Source: S5-A14a sp050908895
GTDB taxonomy: Bacteria > Bacillota > Clostridia > Peptostreptococcales > Anaerovoracaceae
NCBI GenBank assembly: GCA_050908895.1
Contig: CP171222.1
Coordinates: 186,001-250,000 of the forward strand
DNA length: 64,000 nt
Direction: 5' to 3'
The notes under the pieces were generated by a model. It was not told the DNA's origin. It saw only the letters and a program-made list of their open reading frames with translations, and did no database searches. Positions 8,035-15,591 of this stretch are shown piece by piece. The position numbers were made by a program, and so were the translations under genes. Positions within the stretch are counted from its first letter, which is position 1; every line of letters starts with the position of its first letter.

Positions 8035-8412
8035 TCAGTATCTCCTTTTCTTGCTGTCGTAACTGTAGTTTCCTGTTGTTATATCCGCCATAGCCACCAA
8101 ATGTTCACCGATTCGTTTTATTTCTTTGCAGCTATATATATCATCTTCCACTTCTTCTCCTGTCCAACTTTTCTTTTTTCCCTCAGCTTTCCACAGTGCT
8201 AGCGCTACGTCGATTGGTTCGCTATCTTTTGGTATTTTTATATAGTTACCGCCTTTTATCTCAAGCTCATGCTTTACAAGATCTATGATTTTGCTTTTTG
8301 TTTCATATGCTAAATCAGCATTTTCTTCCAGCTGTGTATCACCATATTCCTCCGACTCTAAAATCAGTTTATCTAGCAATTCCTCTAACATAGCTTTAAA
8401 TTTTTTGTTCAT
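8035..8412 (-). CDS. phage protein of unknown function
   Basis: A 125-residue charged protein with an acidic, helical N-terminal half (LEELLDKLILESEEYG) and a mixed C-terminal half (ALALWKAEGKKKSWTGEEVEDD). No motif is recognised and no membrane segment is present. It starts at 8412 with GGGGGAGG just upstream. Confidence 0.55.
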   Translation of the reverse strand: MNKKFKAMLEELLDKLILESEEYGDTQLEENADLAYETKSKIIDLVKHELEIKGGNYIKIPKDSEPIDVALALWKAEGKKKSWTGEEVEDDIYSCKEIKRIGEHLVAMADITTGNYSYDSKKRRY

Positions 8413-8424
8413 TTTTCCTCCCCC

Positions 8425-8685
8425 TTACATGTGTTTTGTTCGCGCTTTTTCTTCCGCAGTTTTAGCATTGTTCCACTTGTTCATGTCGCCTACTAGATAA
8501 CCAGTGATTCTTCTGATTCTTTCGAACGGACGTTTTGTTTCGGTTGTCCAGTGTACGTTTACATAGTCATCATCAAAAGCTAGTGTGATATCTTTTATTT
8601 CCTCTCCTTTCGCCTTTGACTTTACCCAGTCGATATACTTTTGTTTTTCTTCTTTTGTCAACTTCTCACTGCTTATCAGCTTCAT
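8425..8685 (-). CDS. phage protein of unknown function
   Basis: An 86-residue protein beginning MKLISSEKLTKEEKQKYIDWV, with a beta-strand pair around DDYVNVHWTTETKRPFERIRR. I use the ATG at 8685, which has AAAGGAG upstream, rather than an in-frame TTG two codons earlier. It overlaps the preceding membrane-protein gene by 20 bases. No function can be given. Confidence 0.55.
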   Translation of the reverse strand: MKLISSEKLTKEEKQKYIDWVKSKAKGEEIKDITLAFDDDYVNVHWTTETKRPFERIRRITGYLVGDMNKWNNAKTAEEKARTKHM

Positions 8686-8866
8686 TCCCAACTCTCCTTT
8701 TTATCTCTTTTTCTGTAATGTTATTTATTCTGATGTTTAATACCTTTTGCTCATACTTTAGCTCGTCTAGTGTTTTTCGTACGGTAAAGTCTCTATATAT
8801 TAGAGCTATCATTGTAGTGCTACATATGATTAGTGTTGATATGTAAAATATTAATGATTCATTCAT
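8666..8866 (-). CDS. small single-span membrane protein of the phage early region
   Basis: A 66-residue protein with one N-terminal transmembrane helix (LIFYISTLIICSTTMIALIY, residues 5-24) and a basic cytoplasmic tail with coiled-coil character (VRKTLDELKYEQKVLNIRI). The topology would place the tail inside the cell. Its ATG directly follows the stop of the next small gene. Role unknown; small membrane proteins in phage early operons sometimes act on the host envelope or block superinfection. Confidence 0.55.
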   Translation of the reverse strand: MNESLIFYISTLIICSTTMIALIYRDFTVRKTLDELKYEQKVLNIRINNITEKEIKRRVGNEADKQ

Positions 8867-9031
8867 TTACTCTAGCTCCTTTAAGTCCATTTTATATTCA
8901 TCTAATAATCTAGATAAAAGTTTCTTATCATTTTCACTTGTGCTATGTTTTTCTAGTAATTTCTCTATCTGCTCTATTTCACTTTCAAGAAAGTTAGTCG
9001 CATAGTTAATTAATTTTGAATTAAGTATCAC
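8867..9031 (-). CDS. small helical phage protein, GTG start
   Basis: A 54-residue protein that starts with GTG at 9031 (GTGAT overlaps the previous TGA) after a strong GGAGGTGG site. It is almost wholly helical and charged (NFLESEIEQIEKLLEKHSTSENDKKLLSRLL), so a coiled coil is likely. It ends immediately before the ATG of the membrane protein gene. Function unknown. Confidence 0.5.
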   Translation of the reverse strand: MILNSKLINYATNFLESEIEQIEKLLEKHSTSENDKKLLSRLLDEYKMDLKELE

Positions 9032-9192
9032 TCTTCCACCTCCAACAACTCCTTATTTTCGTAGATATTGCCTAAAATTTCAAAACTATCTGTAAATTGG
9101 CTTAGGTACACATTTTCATCACGGATAAAATCATTGTCGTGGTCATCTAGTATAAATGCACCCGTCTTATCACTTACTATAAATGCTTTCAT
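9028..9192 (-). CDS. small phage protein, hypothetical
   Basis: A 54-residue protein, MKAFIVSDKTGAFILDDHDND..., rich in acidic residues with a beta-like N-terminus. The ATG at 9192 follows GGGTGATAGG and its stop overlaps the next GTG start. The strict overlap with both neighbours supports it being real. Not recognised. Confidence 0.5.
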   Translation of the reverse strand: MKAFIVSDKTGAFILDDHDNDFIRDENVYLSQFTDSFEILGNIYENKELLEVEE

Positions 9193-9202
9193 CCTATCAC
9201 CC

Positions 9203-9400
9203 CTAGTCTATCTCGCAACCATCAAAATAAATAAGACAGTCACACTCTTCACACGATATCGGGTCAATGTCACCATGCCACTTGTCGTATTCATCATCTG
9301 CCAATACATCTTCCCAATCCACAGTATTTGTCGCTCCACAAGCGGGACAAATAAAACTTATATAACTTGGCTTTTGGTTAATTGTATAGTTTGTTTTCAT
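9203..9400 (-). CDS. small zinc-ribbon phage protein
   Basis: A 65-residue protein with a CPAC pair (about residues 18-21) and a CEEC pair (about 50-53), the spacing of a zinc ribbon, with an acidic linker between. It probably binds zinc and a nucleic acid or protein partner. A weak ribosome site (AGGTGAAC) precedes the ATG. Specific role unknown. Confidence 0.6.
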   Translation of the reverse strand: MKTNYTINQKPSYISFICPACGATNTVDWEDVLADDEYDKWHGDIDPISCEECDCLIYFDGCEID

Positions 9401-9435
9401 TCGTTCACCTCTTAAAAATCTCTCTCATCGCTTCC

Positions 9436-9744
9436 TCACACTTTAGTTCTGCTTCTTCTCCCGTATTTAATCATATTGTCCACCGTGGCTCTTATATCCA
9501 CTCCCGTCAGCTCTGATGTTTCATCCACCATGCTGTCTACCGTTTGTCTTAGGTCGTATACCTCGCCTAGTAGTGCCATATACCCCTCTAGGAAGTCCCC
9601 TATTCGCTTTTCTCGCCAACCGTACACATCCCATAGGGTGCGTACGATTAAAGCGATGTGAAGCCTGTTTTGTATCTTTATAATTTCAAATTTGGGAACT
9701 AGGTCTAGTGGGTCTTTCTTCTTTTTCTTTTTTGCTCGTATCAT
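9436..9744 (-). CDS. phage protein of unknown function, basic N-terminus
   Basis: A 102-residue protein, MIRAKKKKKKDPLDLVPKFEI..., with a run of six lysines followed by a helical region (HIALIVRTLWDVYGWREKRIGDFL). The ATG at 9744 overlaps the stop of the preceding gene as ATGA, so I prefer it to an in-frame start at 9786. The basic start could contact DNA or RNA. Not recognised. Confidence 0.55.
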   Translation of the reverse strand: MIRAKKKKKKDPLDLVPKFEIIKIQNRLHIALIVRTLWDVYGWREKRIGDFLEGYMALLGEVYDLRQTVDSMVDETSELTGVDIRATVDNMIKYGRRSRTKV

Positions 9745-10170
9745 AACCTTATCCTTGTTTCCATTATGGTCTTTAGGGCTACCCACTCTCCGTAGCTCAT
9801 GCCTTGTTGTCTTGCAAGCTCATTCTTTCTTGCAATGCTTTTGCTTCGCTGTTCAAAGCTTCTCTCTCTAGTTTTTTTCTTTGTTTTGCGCTCAACATGT
9901 TTATACTTCTGTTCATAGTCATCTCTTGAGCGTTTCCTATTCGCTTCCTTTTGGCATTCTGCACTACAGTATGAGCGCCTATGCTTATCTGTGAACTCTT
10001 TTCCACACCACTTGCATTTTTTTATTTTTTTTAATTCTTTATATGTCTTTCTTTTGCTCTCTCTACTTGTTTTTTTGATAACCTCTTTTCTGCATTCATC
10101 ACTACAATATCTGCTTTGTTTATTTGGTGTTTCAAACTCTTTTCCACACCACTTGCATACTTTAAGCATT
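9741..10170 (-). CDS. double zinc-finger-like phage protein
   Basis: A 142-residue protein with two near-identical Cys4 modules: CKWCGKEFETPNKQSRYCSDEC (about residues 4-26) and CKWCGKEFTDKHRRSYCSAEC (about 50-71). Each is followed by a very basic helix (KRKTYKELKK; KRSRDDYEQKYKH). This looks like a tandem zinc-finger DNA- or RNA-binding protein made by internal duplication. I choose ATG 10170, with AAAGGAG upstream. It overlaps the RusA gene end and the next gene. Confidence 0.65.
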
Positions 10171-10593
10171 TTCAAACTCCTTTATTTCCACAACCACTTT
10201 AGGCATGTCAGTAGTGTATTTTTTTAAAATCTTCAAAGCGACTATCTGCGTATCATCTTTGTAGGCTATCCCATTCAGTGCGTCGCATATCACTTTTGCG
10301 ATATTATCTGCGTCGGGTTTTTTTGTGGGGAATAACTCCCCACTCTCCATCAGTGCTCTGTTTTTCTTTGTCGTGCTTTTGGGGATTTCAAAGTATGTAG
10401 TTATGCACATTTCTAACGGTTCTTTGTTAAACCATTTTTCTTTGCTACTTGACGTCAAACAACACTCTTTTATAAAGTTTTCGTAAAGCACTGTATTTCT
10501 TGGTGTTACCGTTTGAGACCTGCCAAGACGTGGGTTATAAAATGTCCTTGCCCTAGCTTTGCCTTGTGGTTTTCCTGCTATCTCAAATATCAT
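10162..10593 (-). CDS. RusA-family Holliday junction resolvase
   Basis: A 143-residue endonuclease of the RusA family that cuts Holliday junctions in phage recombination and replication. Seen: the N-terminal GKPQGKARART, KKPDADNIAKVICDALNG with the two catalytic Asp (about residues 84-101), and a third acidic site in YKDDTQIV. Length matches E. coli RusA (120 residues) with a small insert. It follows SSB by 2 bases and belongs to the recombination block with ERF and the PD-(D/E)XK nuclease. Confidence 0.92.
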   Translation of the reverse strand: MIFEIAGKPQGKARARTFYNPRLGRSQTVTPRNTVLYENFIKECCLTSSSKEKWFNKEPLEMCITTYFEIPKSTTKKNRALMESGELFPTKKPDADNIAKVICDALNGIAYKDDTQIVALKILKKYTTDMPKVVVEIKEFENA

Positions 10594-10595
10594 GG

Positions 10596-10982
10596 CTAAA
10601 ATGGTAAATCATCTTCTACTTGCTCAAATGTTCTTGTTTCGGTTGTCGGTTCTGTCTGCTCCTTATCTGGCCATTCCAAAACTCTTACCTCATCTGCAAC
10701 AACATCTGTTGTGAAAACTTTTGTTCTATCGTTTTTCTCATATGAGCCTGTTTGGATTCTTCCCCTTACAGCCATTAGCTTGCCTTTTCTTGCCCACTTC
10801 TCAATAAATGTTGCTGTTTTACCAAAGGCTATTACTCTTGGGAAGTCAGCTTTGCTCTCTTCGCCTTTTTTTGAATATCTCTCCACAGCAAGCGTGAAGT
10901 TAGCCACCGCCATATCGCTTCCTGCTGAATACCTTATTTCAGGTTCTTTTGTTAATCTGCCAATTAGTACTACATTGTTCAT
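10596..10982 (-). CDS. ssb: single-stranded DNA-binding protein
   Basis: A 128-residue SSB with the OB fold at residues 1-105 (MNNVVLIGRLTKEPEIRY, ANFTLAVER, GRIQTGSYEKND) and the conserved acidic tip EDDLPF at the C-terminus, which recruits partner proteins. It coats ssDNA during phage replication and recombination. Its 5' end overlaps the G39P-like gene by 4 bases. Confidence 0.95.
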   Translation of the reverse strand: MNNVVLIGRLTKEPEIRYSAGSDMAVANFTLAVERYSKKGEESKADFPRVIAFGKTATFIEKWARKGKLMAVRGRIQTGSYEKNDRTKVFTTDVVADEVRVLEWPDKEQTEPTTETRTFEQVEDDLPF

Positions 10983-11494
10983 CTTCCGTCTCCTATCTGC
11001 TTTACGCTTTGTCCTAGCTGTTTAACTCTCTCTTTTGCTTCGCTGTGTTCTACGATTTTTGGCATTTCTTTGAAAAACTGCCCTCTTGTAACCGTCTTGA
11101 ATGTGGCTTCGTCAATTTTGCCATATCCTCTTAGATTCTCGATACTTCCAAGCCACGACTTTATCTCCTGTGGCAACCCGTCAAATTCTTCTTGGGTTAC
11201 TGCACTAGCTCTACTGCATAACCTTGCTACCTTATCCCAAAGCACTTGTATTCCATCTCCCGAATCGGCCAGCTTGTTCATCTCCTCAAAGATTCCCGCC
11301 AATGTCGGGGCGAATTTATTTTTTGCAATATAGTTATATAGTGCCTGAACGACTATCTTTGATTCATACGCCCTTAGCTGTGTTTCCCAAAGATTAAGCT
11401 TCATGCTTAAATCTTCAGCGGTCATATCTCTGTGTACCGACGGGTACTCAATCTCTATAAGCCTTATAATCCGTCTAACTTCGTCTCTTGTCAT
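10979..11494 (-). CDS. G39P-like helicase loader/inhibitor
   Basis: A 171-residue protein whose first ~75 residues (MTRDEVRRIIRLIEIEYPSVHRD, LNLWETQLRAYESKIVVQALYNYIAKNKFAPTLAGIFEE) resemble the G39P helicase-loading domain of phage SPP1. G39P delivers the hexameric replicative helicase to the origin-bound initiator. No phage helicase is seen here, so the host DnaB would be the cargo. It lies between the initiator and SSB genes with ATGA-type overlaps on both sides. Confidence 0.75.
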   Translation of the reverse strand: MTRDEVRRIIRLIEIEYPSVHRDMTAEDLSMKLNLWETQLRAYESKIVVQALYNYIAKNKFAPTLAGIFEEMNKLADSGDGIQVLWDKVARLCSRASAVTQEEFDGLPQEIKSWLGSIENLRGYGKIDEATFKTVTRGQFFKEMPKIVEHSEAKERVKQLGQSVKQIGDGR

Positions 11495-12276
11495 AGTACA
11501 TCTGCCACGCTTACTCTTGCGTGTGTATCTCCTTTCCGCTTCAGTGGGAAAAAGTCTTGCCAGCTATTCATGATGCTTTGCTCCATGATTTGAATCGCCT
11601 TGTTGCCGTCGCCACCCGATAGCCCGTTTAACTTTTTAAGCCCAATCTTCACCGCCCTAACCGTTAAGGGTTTTTTTATCGAATCTCGCATTGCCTTGTA
11701 GTCCTTGTAGCATTCCCTAAACTCATCATCGAATCCATCAAGTAGCTGTTCAATCTCTCCCCATGTCGCCTTACTGGTTGCCTTAGCAGTGCCAGCTTTT
11801 AACGCTTCACCTTGTCCACCCTGTGGGGGGACTATAGGGGGGTTATTATTCTTTTCATTCTTAACATTCTTAGCATTCTTATGATGTTGCCGTTCGTTTG
11901 CCGTTCGTTTGCCACTCGTTTGCCACTCGTTTGCCGTTTCGTTTGCCGTTTTTATTTCATCGCCTTGATACAATGTCCAATTTTCAATGGTTATAAGAGT
12001 AAAACGGCTTGTCGATTGCTTTGCCAGTATTTTTGATTTTTCCATTTTCTCCAATGCCGTTCTGACATTCTTTGTTGAGAGCTTAGTCGCTCTAGCAAGT
12101 GCTTCAATGCTTGTCAATATTTGCCCAGGGTAAATAGTCATATCCTCAAATTTGCTTTCTTTGAAATTTGCTGTTAATAGCAAATGTATAAATAAATCTT
12201 TTACTTTTGAATCGTGGTACCAACCCCAGTCAAGCATTTTTCTGTGTAGCTTTATATATCCGTTTCTTCCATTCAT
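11491..12276 (-). CDS. phage replication initiator (replisome organizer)
   Basis: A 261-residue protein. Residues 1-110 form a winged-helix initiator domain of the phage replisome-organizer type (GYIKLHRKMLDWGWYHDSKVKDLFIHLLLTANF, then ALARATKLSTKNVRTALEKMEKSKIL). A Gly/Pro/Gln-rich linker follows, then a C-terminal helical domain for helicase-loader contact. It would bind the phage origin and recruit the loader encoded next. I use ATG 12276 after GAGGAGTGGAG; 22 extra upstream codons have no ribosome site. The linker encodes a short repetitive tract (NEWQTSGKRTANERQ). Confidence 0.8.
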   Translation of the reverse strand: MNGRNGYIKLHRKMLDWGWYHDSKVKDLFIHLLLTANFKESKFEDMTIYPGQILTSIEALARATKLSTKNVRTALEKMEKSKILAKQSTSRFTLITIENWTLYQGDEIKTANETANEWQTSGKRTANERQHHKNAKNVKNEKNNNPPIVPPQGGQGEALKAGTAKATSKATWGEIEQLLDGFDDEFRECYKDYKAMRDSIKKPLTVRAVKIGLKKLNGLSGGDGNKAIQIMEQSIMNSWQDFFPLKRKGDTHARVSVADVL

Positions 12277-12806
12277 CTCCACTCCTCTTTTAGCCTTTGA
12301 ATCTCTAGAGGTGTCATGGTCTCGATTCCTAGTTGATTGCATTCATGCACGATATTGTCTATAAGCCTTGCCATTTCCTCTGTGTTGTACTTACTTGAGC
12401 CGATATATGTTCTCACATAGGAGAACCCTCTTTGCGTCTTACAGGGGCTCTGAACGGTGCATATCCACCCTAATCCATTATGCTCCCAACTGTCGGTGAA
12501 ACGCTTTATGGCTTCGTCTTTTATTACGATAGTTTCGTACACCCCGACTTCGGATATCATCTTACGATATACATCGGTTTCACTGGTTTTTAGAACCTTA
12601 GCAAGCTTTTTACAGAGTGTCCAAAAGTATGCGTTAGCGTCTAGACTTCGTCTTTTTCTTCGCTTTTTAATTGTTATGTCAAAGTCCTTAGTTTCATCAT
12701 ATATCCCTATAAGTTCATTTGCTTCCAAATGCTGACCTTTCGGGATTTCTATTACTAAATTGTCTTGTTTAAATAACAACTCTAGCTTTACTTCTTTAAT
12801 CTTCAT
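12273..12806 (-). CDS. phage recombination-associated protein, NinB-like (tentative)
   Basis: A 177-residue protein of a type I recall as common in Firmicute phages. Notable segments are KKRRKRRSLDANAYFWTLC (about 46-65), YVRTYIGSSKYNTEEMARLIDNIV and the C-terminal GIETMTPLEIQRLKEEW. The SLDANAYFW block, basic stretch and length resemble NinB-type proteins, which bind ssDNA in phage recombination. It lies between the HNH gene and the initiator. NinB kinship is inference. Confidence 0.5.
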   Translation of the reverse strand: MKIKEVKLELLFKQDNLVIEIPKGQHLEANELIGIYDETKDFDITIKKRRKRRSLDANAYFWTLCKKLAKVLKTSETDVYRKMISEVGVYETIVIKDEAIKRFTDSWEHNGLGWICTVQSPCKTQRGFSYVRTYIGSSKYNTEEMARLIDNIVHECNQLGIETMTPLEIQRLKEEWR

Positions 12807-13078
12807 AAATAGTTCCTACCGAATATCTGCATAAAGTCTTCATCGGGGAAGTTCTGCATGAATGCCATTTGAGCTAACCTTTTGAGCCATCTATTATTAG
12901 CTTCGTTATGGTGAACCCCCTCGGGTGGTTCGTTGTGACAATAATGGCAAAGTTTAACTTTTATCCCGTATTTTTCGCTATTTTTTCTATTGCTAGCGCC
13001 GAATATATGATGTTCTTCCAACCAATCCGTCCGACCACACATAAAGCATTTATTCTCTGTCTGCATTATTGATTTCAT
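12803..13078 (-). CDS. small HNH-like endonuclease-fold protein
   Basis: A 91-residue protein with a treble-clef zinc site: CFMCGRT near the start and LCHYCHN in the middle, plus LEEHHIFGASNRKNSEKYG, the beta-beta part with the HH pair of HNH nucleases. Such small proteins in phage recombination blocks are possible nicking or resolving enzymes. The ATG at 13078 follows GGAGGC by 6 bases and overlaps the end of the exonuclease-like gene. Confidence 0.7.
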   Translation of the reverse strand: MKSIMQTENKCFMCGRTDWLEEHHIFGASNRKNSEKYGIKVKLCHYCHNEPPEGVHHNEANNRWLKRLAQMAFMQNFPDEDFMQIFGRNYL

Positions 13079-13634
13079 CAAGTGCCTCCGTTAAAAAATC
13101 AAGTGCCATTTCTTCTCTAATTGGTATCTCCACATAGCGTTTTTTATCTTCTCTTAGGTGCAAGGCAAACAGGAAGTCTATATCCCTGTTAAAAGTGCCC
13201 TGATAGGCGATTCTGTAAAGGTTTAGCTGATGTGCGACGTATTCCTTGTCTAATGTCGCTGTTCGCTTTATATCGCCTATCCCAAGCTTGCCATCTTTCG
13301 TGGCTAGTATGTCAAGTGTTCCCACACTCTTAACTTCTCCATCTTGTTCAAGAACTACCATAAGTTCGTTATCTTCAACTTCAAAGCCGTATAGCTTTTT
13401 AAGAAGCTTGTAGTTTCTTAATTCTTCTAGATCCGTTTCAGTGCCGTTCTTCTCGAACTCTTCAATCGCCTTATGCACTGCCACACCTTTACGGGAAGCT
13501 TCACTTAAAACCCTTTCAGATACTGCGTTATATTTGTTTCCGAACTTTGACTTTAAAAGTTGGGTGATTGATGGAGTAATGACCCCATCAACCAAATAAA
13601 TGTGCCCATCTTCGATAAACTCTATTTCGTGCAT
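13050..13634 (-). CDS. PD-(D/E)XK nuclease, RecB/exonuclease-like
   Basis: A 194-residue protein with a RecB-type nuclease core. Asp in VGTLDILAT, the D-x-K motif in IGDIKRT and the following HQLNLYRIAYQ helix (about residues 105-150) form the PD-(D/E)XK site; GVAVHKAIEEF is the upstream helix with the His. It likely resects dsDNA ends so that the ERF annealase encoded upstream can act. It overlaps the neighbour on each side by 13-28 bases. Confidence 0.85.
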   Translation of the reverse strand: MHEIEFIEDGHIYLVDGVITPSITQLLKSKFGNKYNAVSERVLSEASRKGVAVHKAIEEFEKNGTETDLEELRNYKLLKKLYGFEVEDNELMVVLEQDGEVKSVGTLDILATKDGKLGIGDIKRTATLDKEYVAHQLNLYRIAYQGTFNRDIDFLFALHLREDKKRYVEIPIREEMALDFLTEALDEINNADRE

Positions 13635-13975
13635 TCTGTCAGCCTCAAGACCGCCTTTTTAGGTGACACCTTGCAATACTCATCGTATAAATCTCTGTGG
13701 TCTTTCTTAAATTTAGTAGTATCAAACTTTACGCTTGTTGATGGTGGGGTGTATGAAGCCTTGATATGCTTTGTTTCAAGTTTCGTGACATTAGTCTGTG
13801 CCATTGCTTCTTTGAGTGCTTCTTTCATGCTGTCTACTGCTTCGATGAATGGCTTTACCGCTTTTATTTTCTCCGCCAAAAAATCAACCGCTTGTTCGTT
13901 TAGTACTAATTTCCCTTGTATCTCTGTTAAAAACTGTTCGGGTGTATCCAGATTAAATTCCTTTATTGCTAACAT
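13622..13975 (-). CDS. phage protein linked to ERF recombination, unknown function
   Basis: A 117-residue protein, helical and charged in the first two thirds (LNEQAVDFLAEKIKAVKPFIEAVDSMKEALKEAMAQ) with a basic C-terminal part (STSVKFDTTKFKKDHRDLYDEYC). It sits between the ERF and nuclease genes and may be an accessory factor of that pair. I recall similar proteins in the same place in other phages without a known role. Confidence 0.6.
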   Translation of the reverse strand: MLAIKEFNLDTPEQFLTEIQGKLVLNEQAVDFLAEKIKAVKPFIEAVDSMKEALKEAMAQTNVTKLETKHIKASYTPPSTSVKFDTTKFKKDHRDLYDEYCKVSPKKAVLRLTECTK

Positions 13976-13976
13976 C

Positions 13977-14555
13977 TTATTTCTCCTTTTTCTTGTTAAT
14001 CTTTGATATTAATTCGCTTGCCTGTTTAATGCTTAAGTCCTGTGGTTCTGTTGTGCCATATACTTGCTGTAACCATGCTATTTGCTCATCCGTCTTTAAC
14101 ACTGCTCTGATTAGGTCTACTTGCTTTTCAGTTGCTTTCTTGTCTGATGTATTGTTTTCGGTTTGCCTTGTTTTTGCCGTGTATTCGTCCGTGTCAGCGT
14201 CTTTTGTATCATCAATGGCAAATAACCCGTTAAGTGCGTATTTGCGCGCGTATGAACTTGCTGTGCCCGTTATTTGTGATTCGTCCATGCCTTTCTTGCT
14301 CTCCGATTCTCTCGCATAAGCTGTGGTAGACACGTTATTTTCTTCCGTGCTTAAAGTGGCTGTTGCTTTGATGTAATATCTTTCGCCTACAAGCACCATT
14401 TCATCTGATAATGTTAGGTGGCATTTATGTTCTTTTAGTAAGGGTTTAACCGCTTCCAAGATGTCTTCAGCACTTCTATATTTGTATTTGCCAAAGCTGT
14501 TATATTGCCCTTTTGGAGCTTTCAGCTCGCTTTGAATTTTTAAAAGTTCTATCAT
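13977..14555 (-). CDS. erf: ERF-family single-strand annealing protein
   Basis: A 192-residue protein of the ERF superfamily, which anneals single-stranded DNA in phage recombination. Recognisable blocks are YNSFGKYKYRSAEDILEAVKPLLKEH (about 18-43) and ESQITGTASSYARKYALNGLFAIDD (about 95-120). The C-terminus is a charged tail with KQASELISKINKKKEK. It forms a module with the RecB-like nuclease, SSB and RusA downstream. Confidence 0.9.
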   Translation of the reverse strand: MIELLKIQSELKAPKGQYNSFGKYKYRSAEDILEAVKPLLKEHKCHLTLSDEMVLVGERYYIKATATLSTEENNVSTTAYARESESKKGMDESQITGTASSYARKYALNGLFAIDDTKDADTDEYTAKTRQTENNTSDKKATEKQVDLIRAVLKTDEQIAWLQQVYGTTEPQDLSIKQASELISKINKKKEK

Positions 14556-14860
14556 AGTCCTAACCTTTCTGCTGTTCTACACAGCTTGTCATTTTTTAAG
14601 CTCTCGTATTTTTCGTACTCTCTAACTGCAATCTTTTTAGCTTGATTTAAAGTTATTTCTACATCTGCGAACTCTTCCAATATAGATTCCTTATCAAAAT
14701 CTTTACCATTCACTATCTTCATGAGTTCAGCTGACAGCTCTGCCATTTCTTCAATAAGTAGACCGTAAATGTGTTTGTGTCCATATTCTCTGTTTAATGC
14801 GTATATTTCATTTTCAAGTTCGATGTTTTCTTCGAATAATTCAAATATATTTTTTTCCAT
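14552..14860 (-). CDS. MazG-like nucleotide pyrophosphohydrolase
   Basis: A 102-residue all-alpha protein with the paired acidic motifs of MazG-type NTP pyrophosphohydrolases: EEMAELSAEL (about residues 37-46) and EEFADVEITLNQ (about 62-73). Family enzymes hydrolyse nucleoside triphosphates to monophosphates; in phages they adjust dNTP or alarmone pools. Its 3' end overlaps erf by 4 bases. Confidence 0.8.
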   Translation of the reverse strand: MEKNIFELFEENIELENEIYALNREYGHKHIYGLLIEEMAELSAELMKIVNGKDFDKESILEEFADVEITLNQAKKIAVREYEKYESLKNDKLCRTAERLGL

Positions 14861-15200
14861 GTTCCATATTCCTTGCTGTTACAAGCATTTTTAACGCTTT
14901 GCTTCTAAACTCTTTAATTACCTTATCTATTTCTTCTTTATTATCTGACAACCAGTATCCCTTTTTCTGAGATGTGCTACATATCGGATACCCTTGAAGC
15001 CTTAATCTTTCTATCGCTTTTCTAACTGCCCTATCGTCAATGCCTATCCAATTGCTTAATTCTGAACGGCTGACGGGCTCACTAGATAGCTTGTTAAGCA
15101 CTTGAGCTTCTGTGTCGGTCATGGTATAATTATCTTGATTGTTTTGATTAGCACCCTCAGTGGTGCTTTTCTTTATGTCATTATTTCTTTTATCGCCCAT
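14841..15200 (-). CDS. winged-helix DNA-binding protein of the phage early region
   Basis: A 119-residue protein. After a polar, Asn/Gln-rich N-terminus of ~28 residues comes a helix-turn-helix with wing: EAQVLNKLSSEPVSRSELSNWIGIDDRAVRKAIERLRLQGYPICSTSQKKGYWLSD (about 32-87), like HTH domains of BirA or MarR type. The C-terminus is basic. It may regulate early genes. It overlaps the gene before by 28 bases and the MazG-like gene by 20. Confidence 0.7.
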   Translation of the reverse strand: MGDKRNNDIKKSTTEGANQNNQDNYTMTDTEAQVLNKLSSEPVSRSELSNWIGIDDRAVRKAIERLRLQGYPICSTSQKKGYWLSDNKEEIDKVIKEFRSKALKMLVTARNMEHGKKYI

Positions 15201-15274
15201 AACACCCCCGCTATCGCTCCCATTGTTAGAGTTGCTCCTGCCATCGCCATTAATTCTCTTACTAAATCTTTCAT
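15173..15274 (-). CDS. 33-residue membrane peptide
   Basis: A tiny gene from ATG 15274 to TAA 15173 coding MKDLVRELMAMAGATLTMG..., with a hydrophobic segment (about residues 9-28) long enough for one membrane span and charged ends. Its ATG overlaps the stop of the upstream gene (TAATG) and its 3' end overlaps the next gene by 28 bases, so coupled translation is likely. Role unknown. Confidence 0.45.
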   Translation of the reverse strand: MKDLVRELMAMAGATLTMGAIAGVLWAIKEIMT

Positions 15275-15591
15275 TAAATCACCCTCACAACCGAATTTTG
15301 GGACAATTCATCTTGTCCATTCAATTCATCAATTAAATATTTAATATTTTCACACCATTCCTCAGCTTCTTCCAAGCTAGTAAAATTGTAATTTAAAATT
15401 GTGTTGTCATTTGTTTTATTGCACCCTCTAACAAAAAGTTTTTTAAAGCGAATTTGAGGAGAATCAATAGACCGAATGGAATATTCAACATTTTGTGTTA
15501 TTATTGCTTTCTCTCTCAAGCTTTCATCTTGCTCTAAAATCTTACCGAATACCAAAGTTCCATATCTAAATAACTCTACTTTTAATTTCAT
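15274..15591 (-). CDS. phage protein of unknown function
   Basis: A 105-residue, beta-rich protein with an acidic C-terminal helix (SLEEAEEWCENIKYLIDEL). It starts exactly at the stop of the NTG-repeat gene and is coupled to the membrane peptide after it. No domain is recognised. Its pairing with the repeat gene could mean a shared function. Confidence 0.5.
   Translation of the reverse strand: MKLKVELFRYGTLVFGKILEQDESLREKAIITQNVEYSIRSIDSPQIRFKKLFVRGCNKTNDNTILNYNFTSLEEAEEWCENIKYLIDELNGQDELSQNSVVRVI

Noticed and set aside
9797..10006. A 69-residue frame inside the zinc-finger gene
   Set aside because: It is out of frame with the Cys modules and has no start signal.
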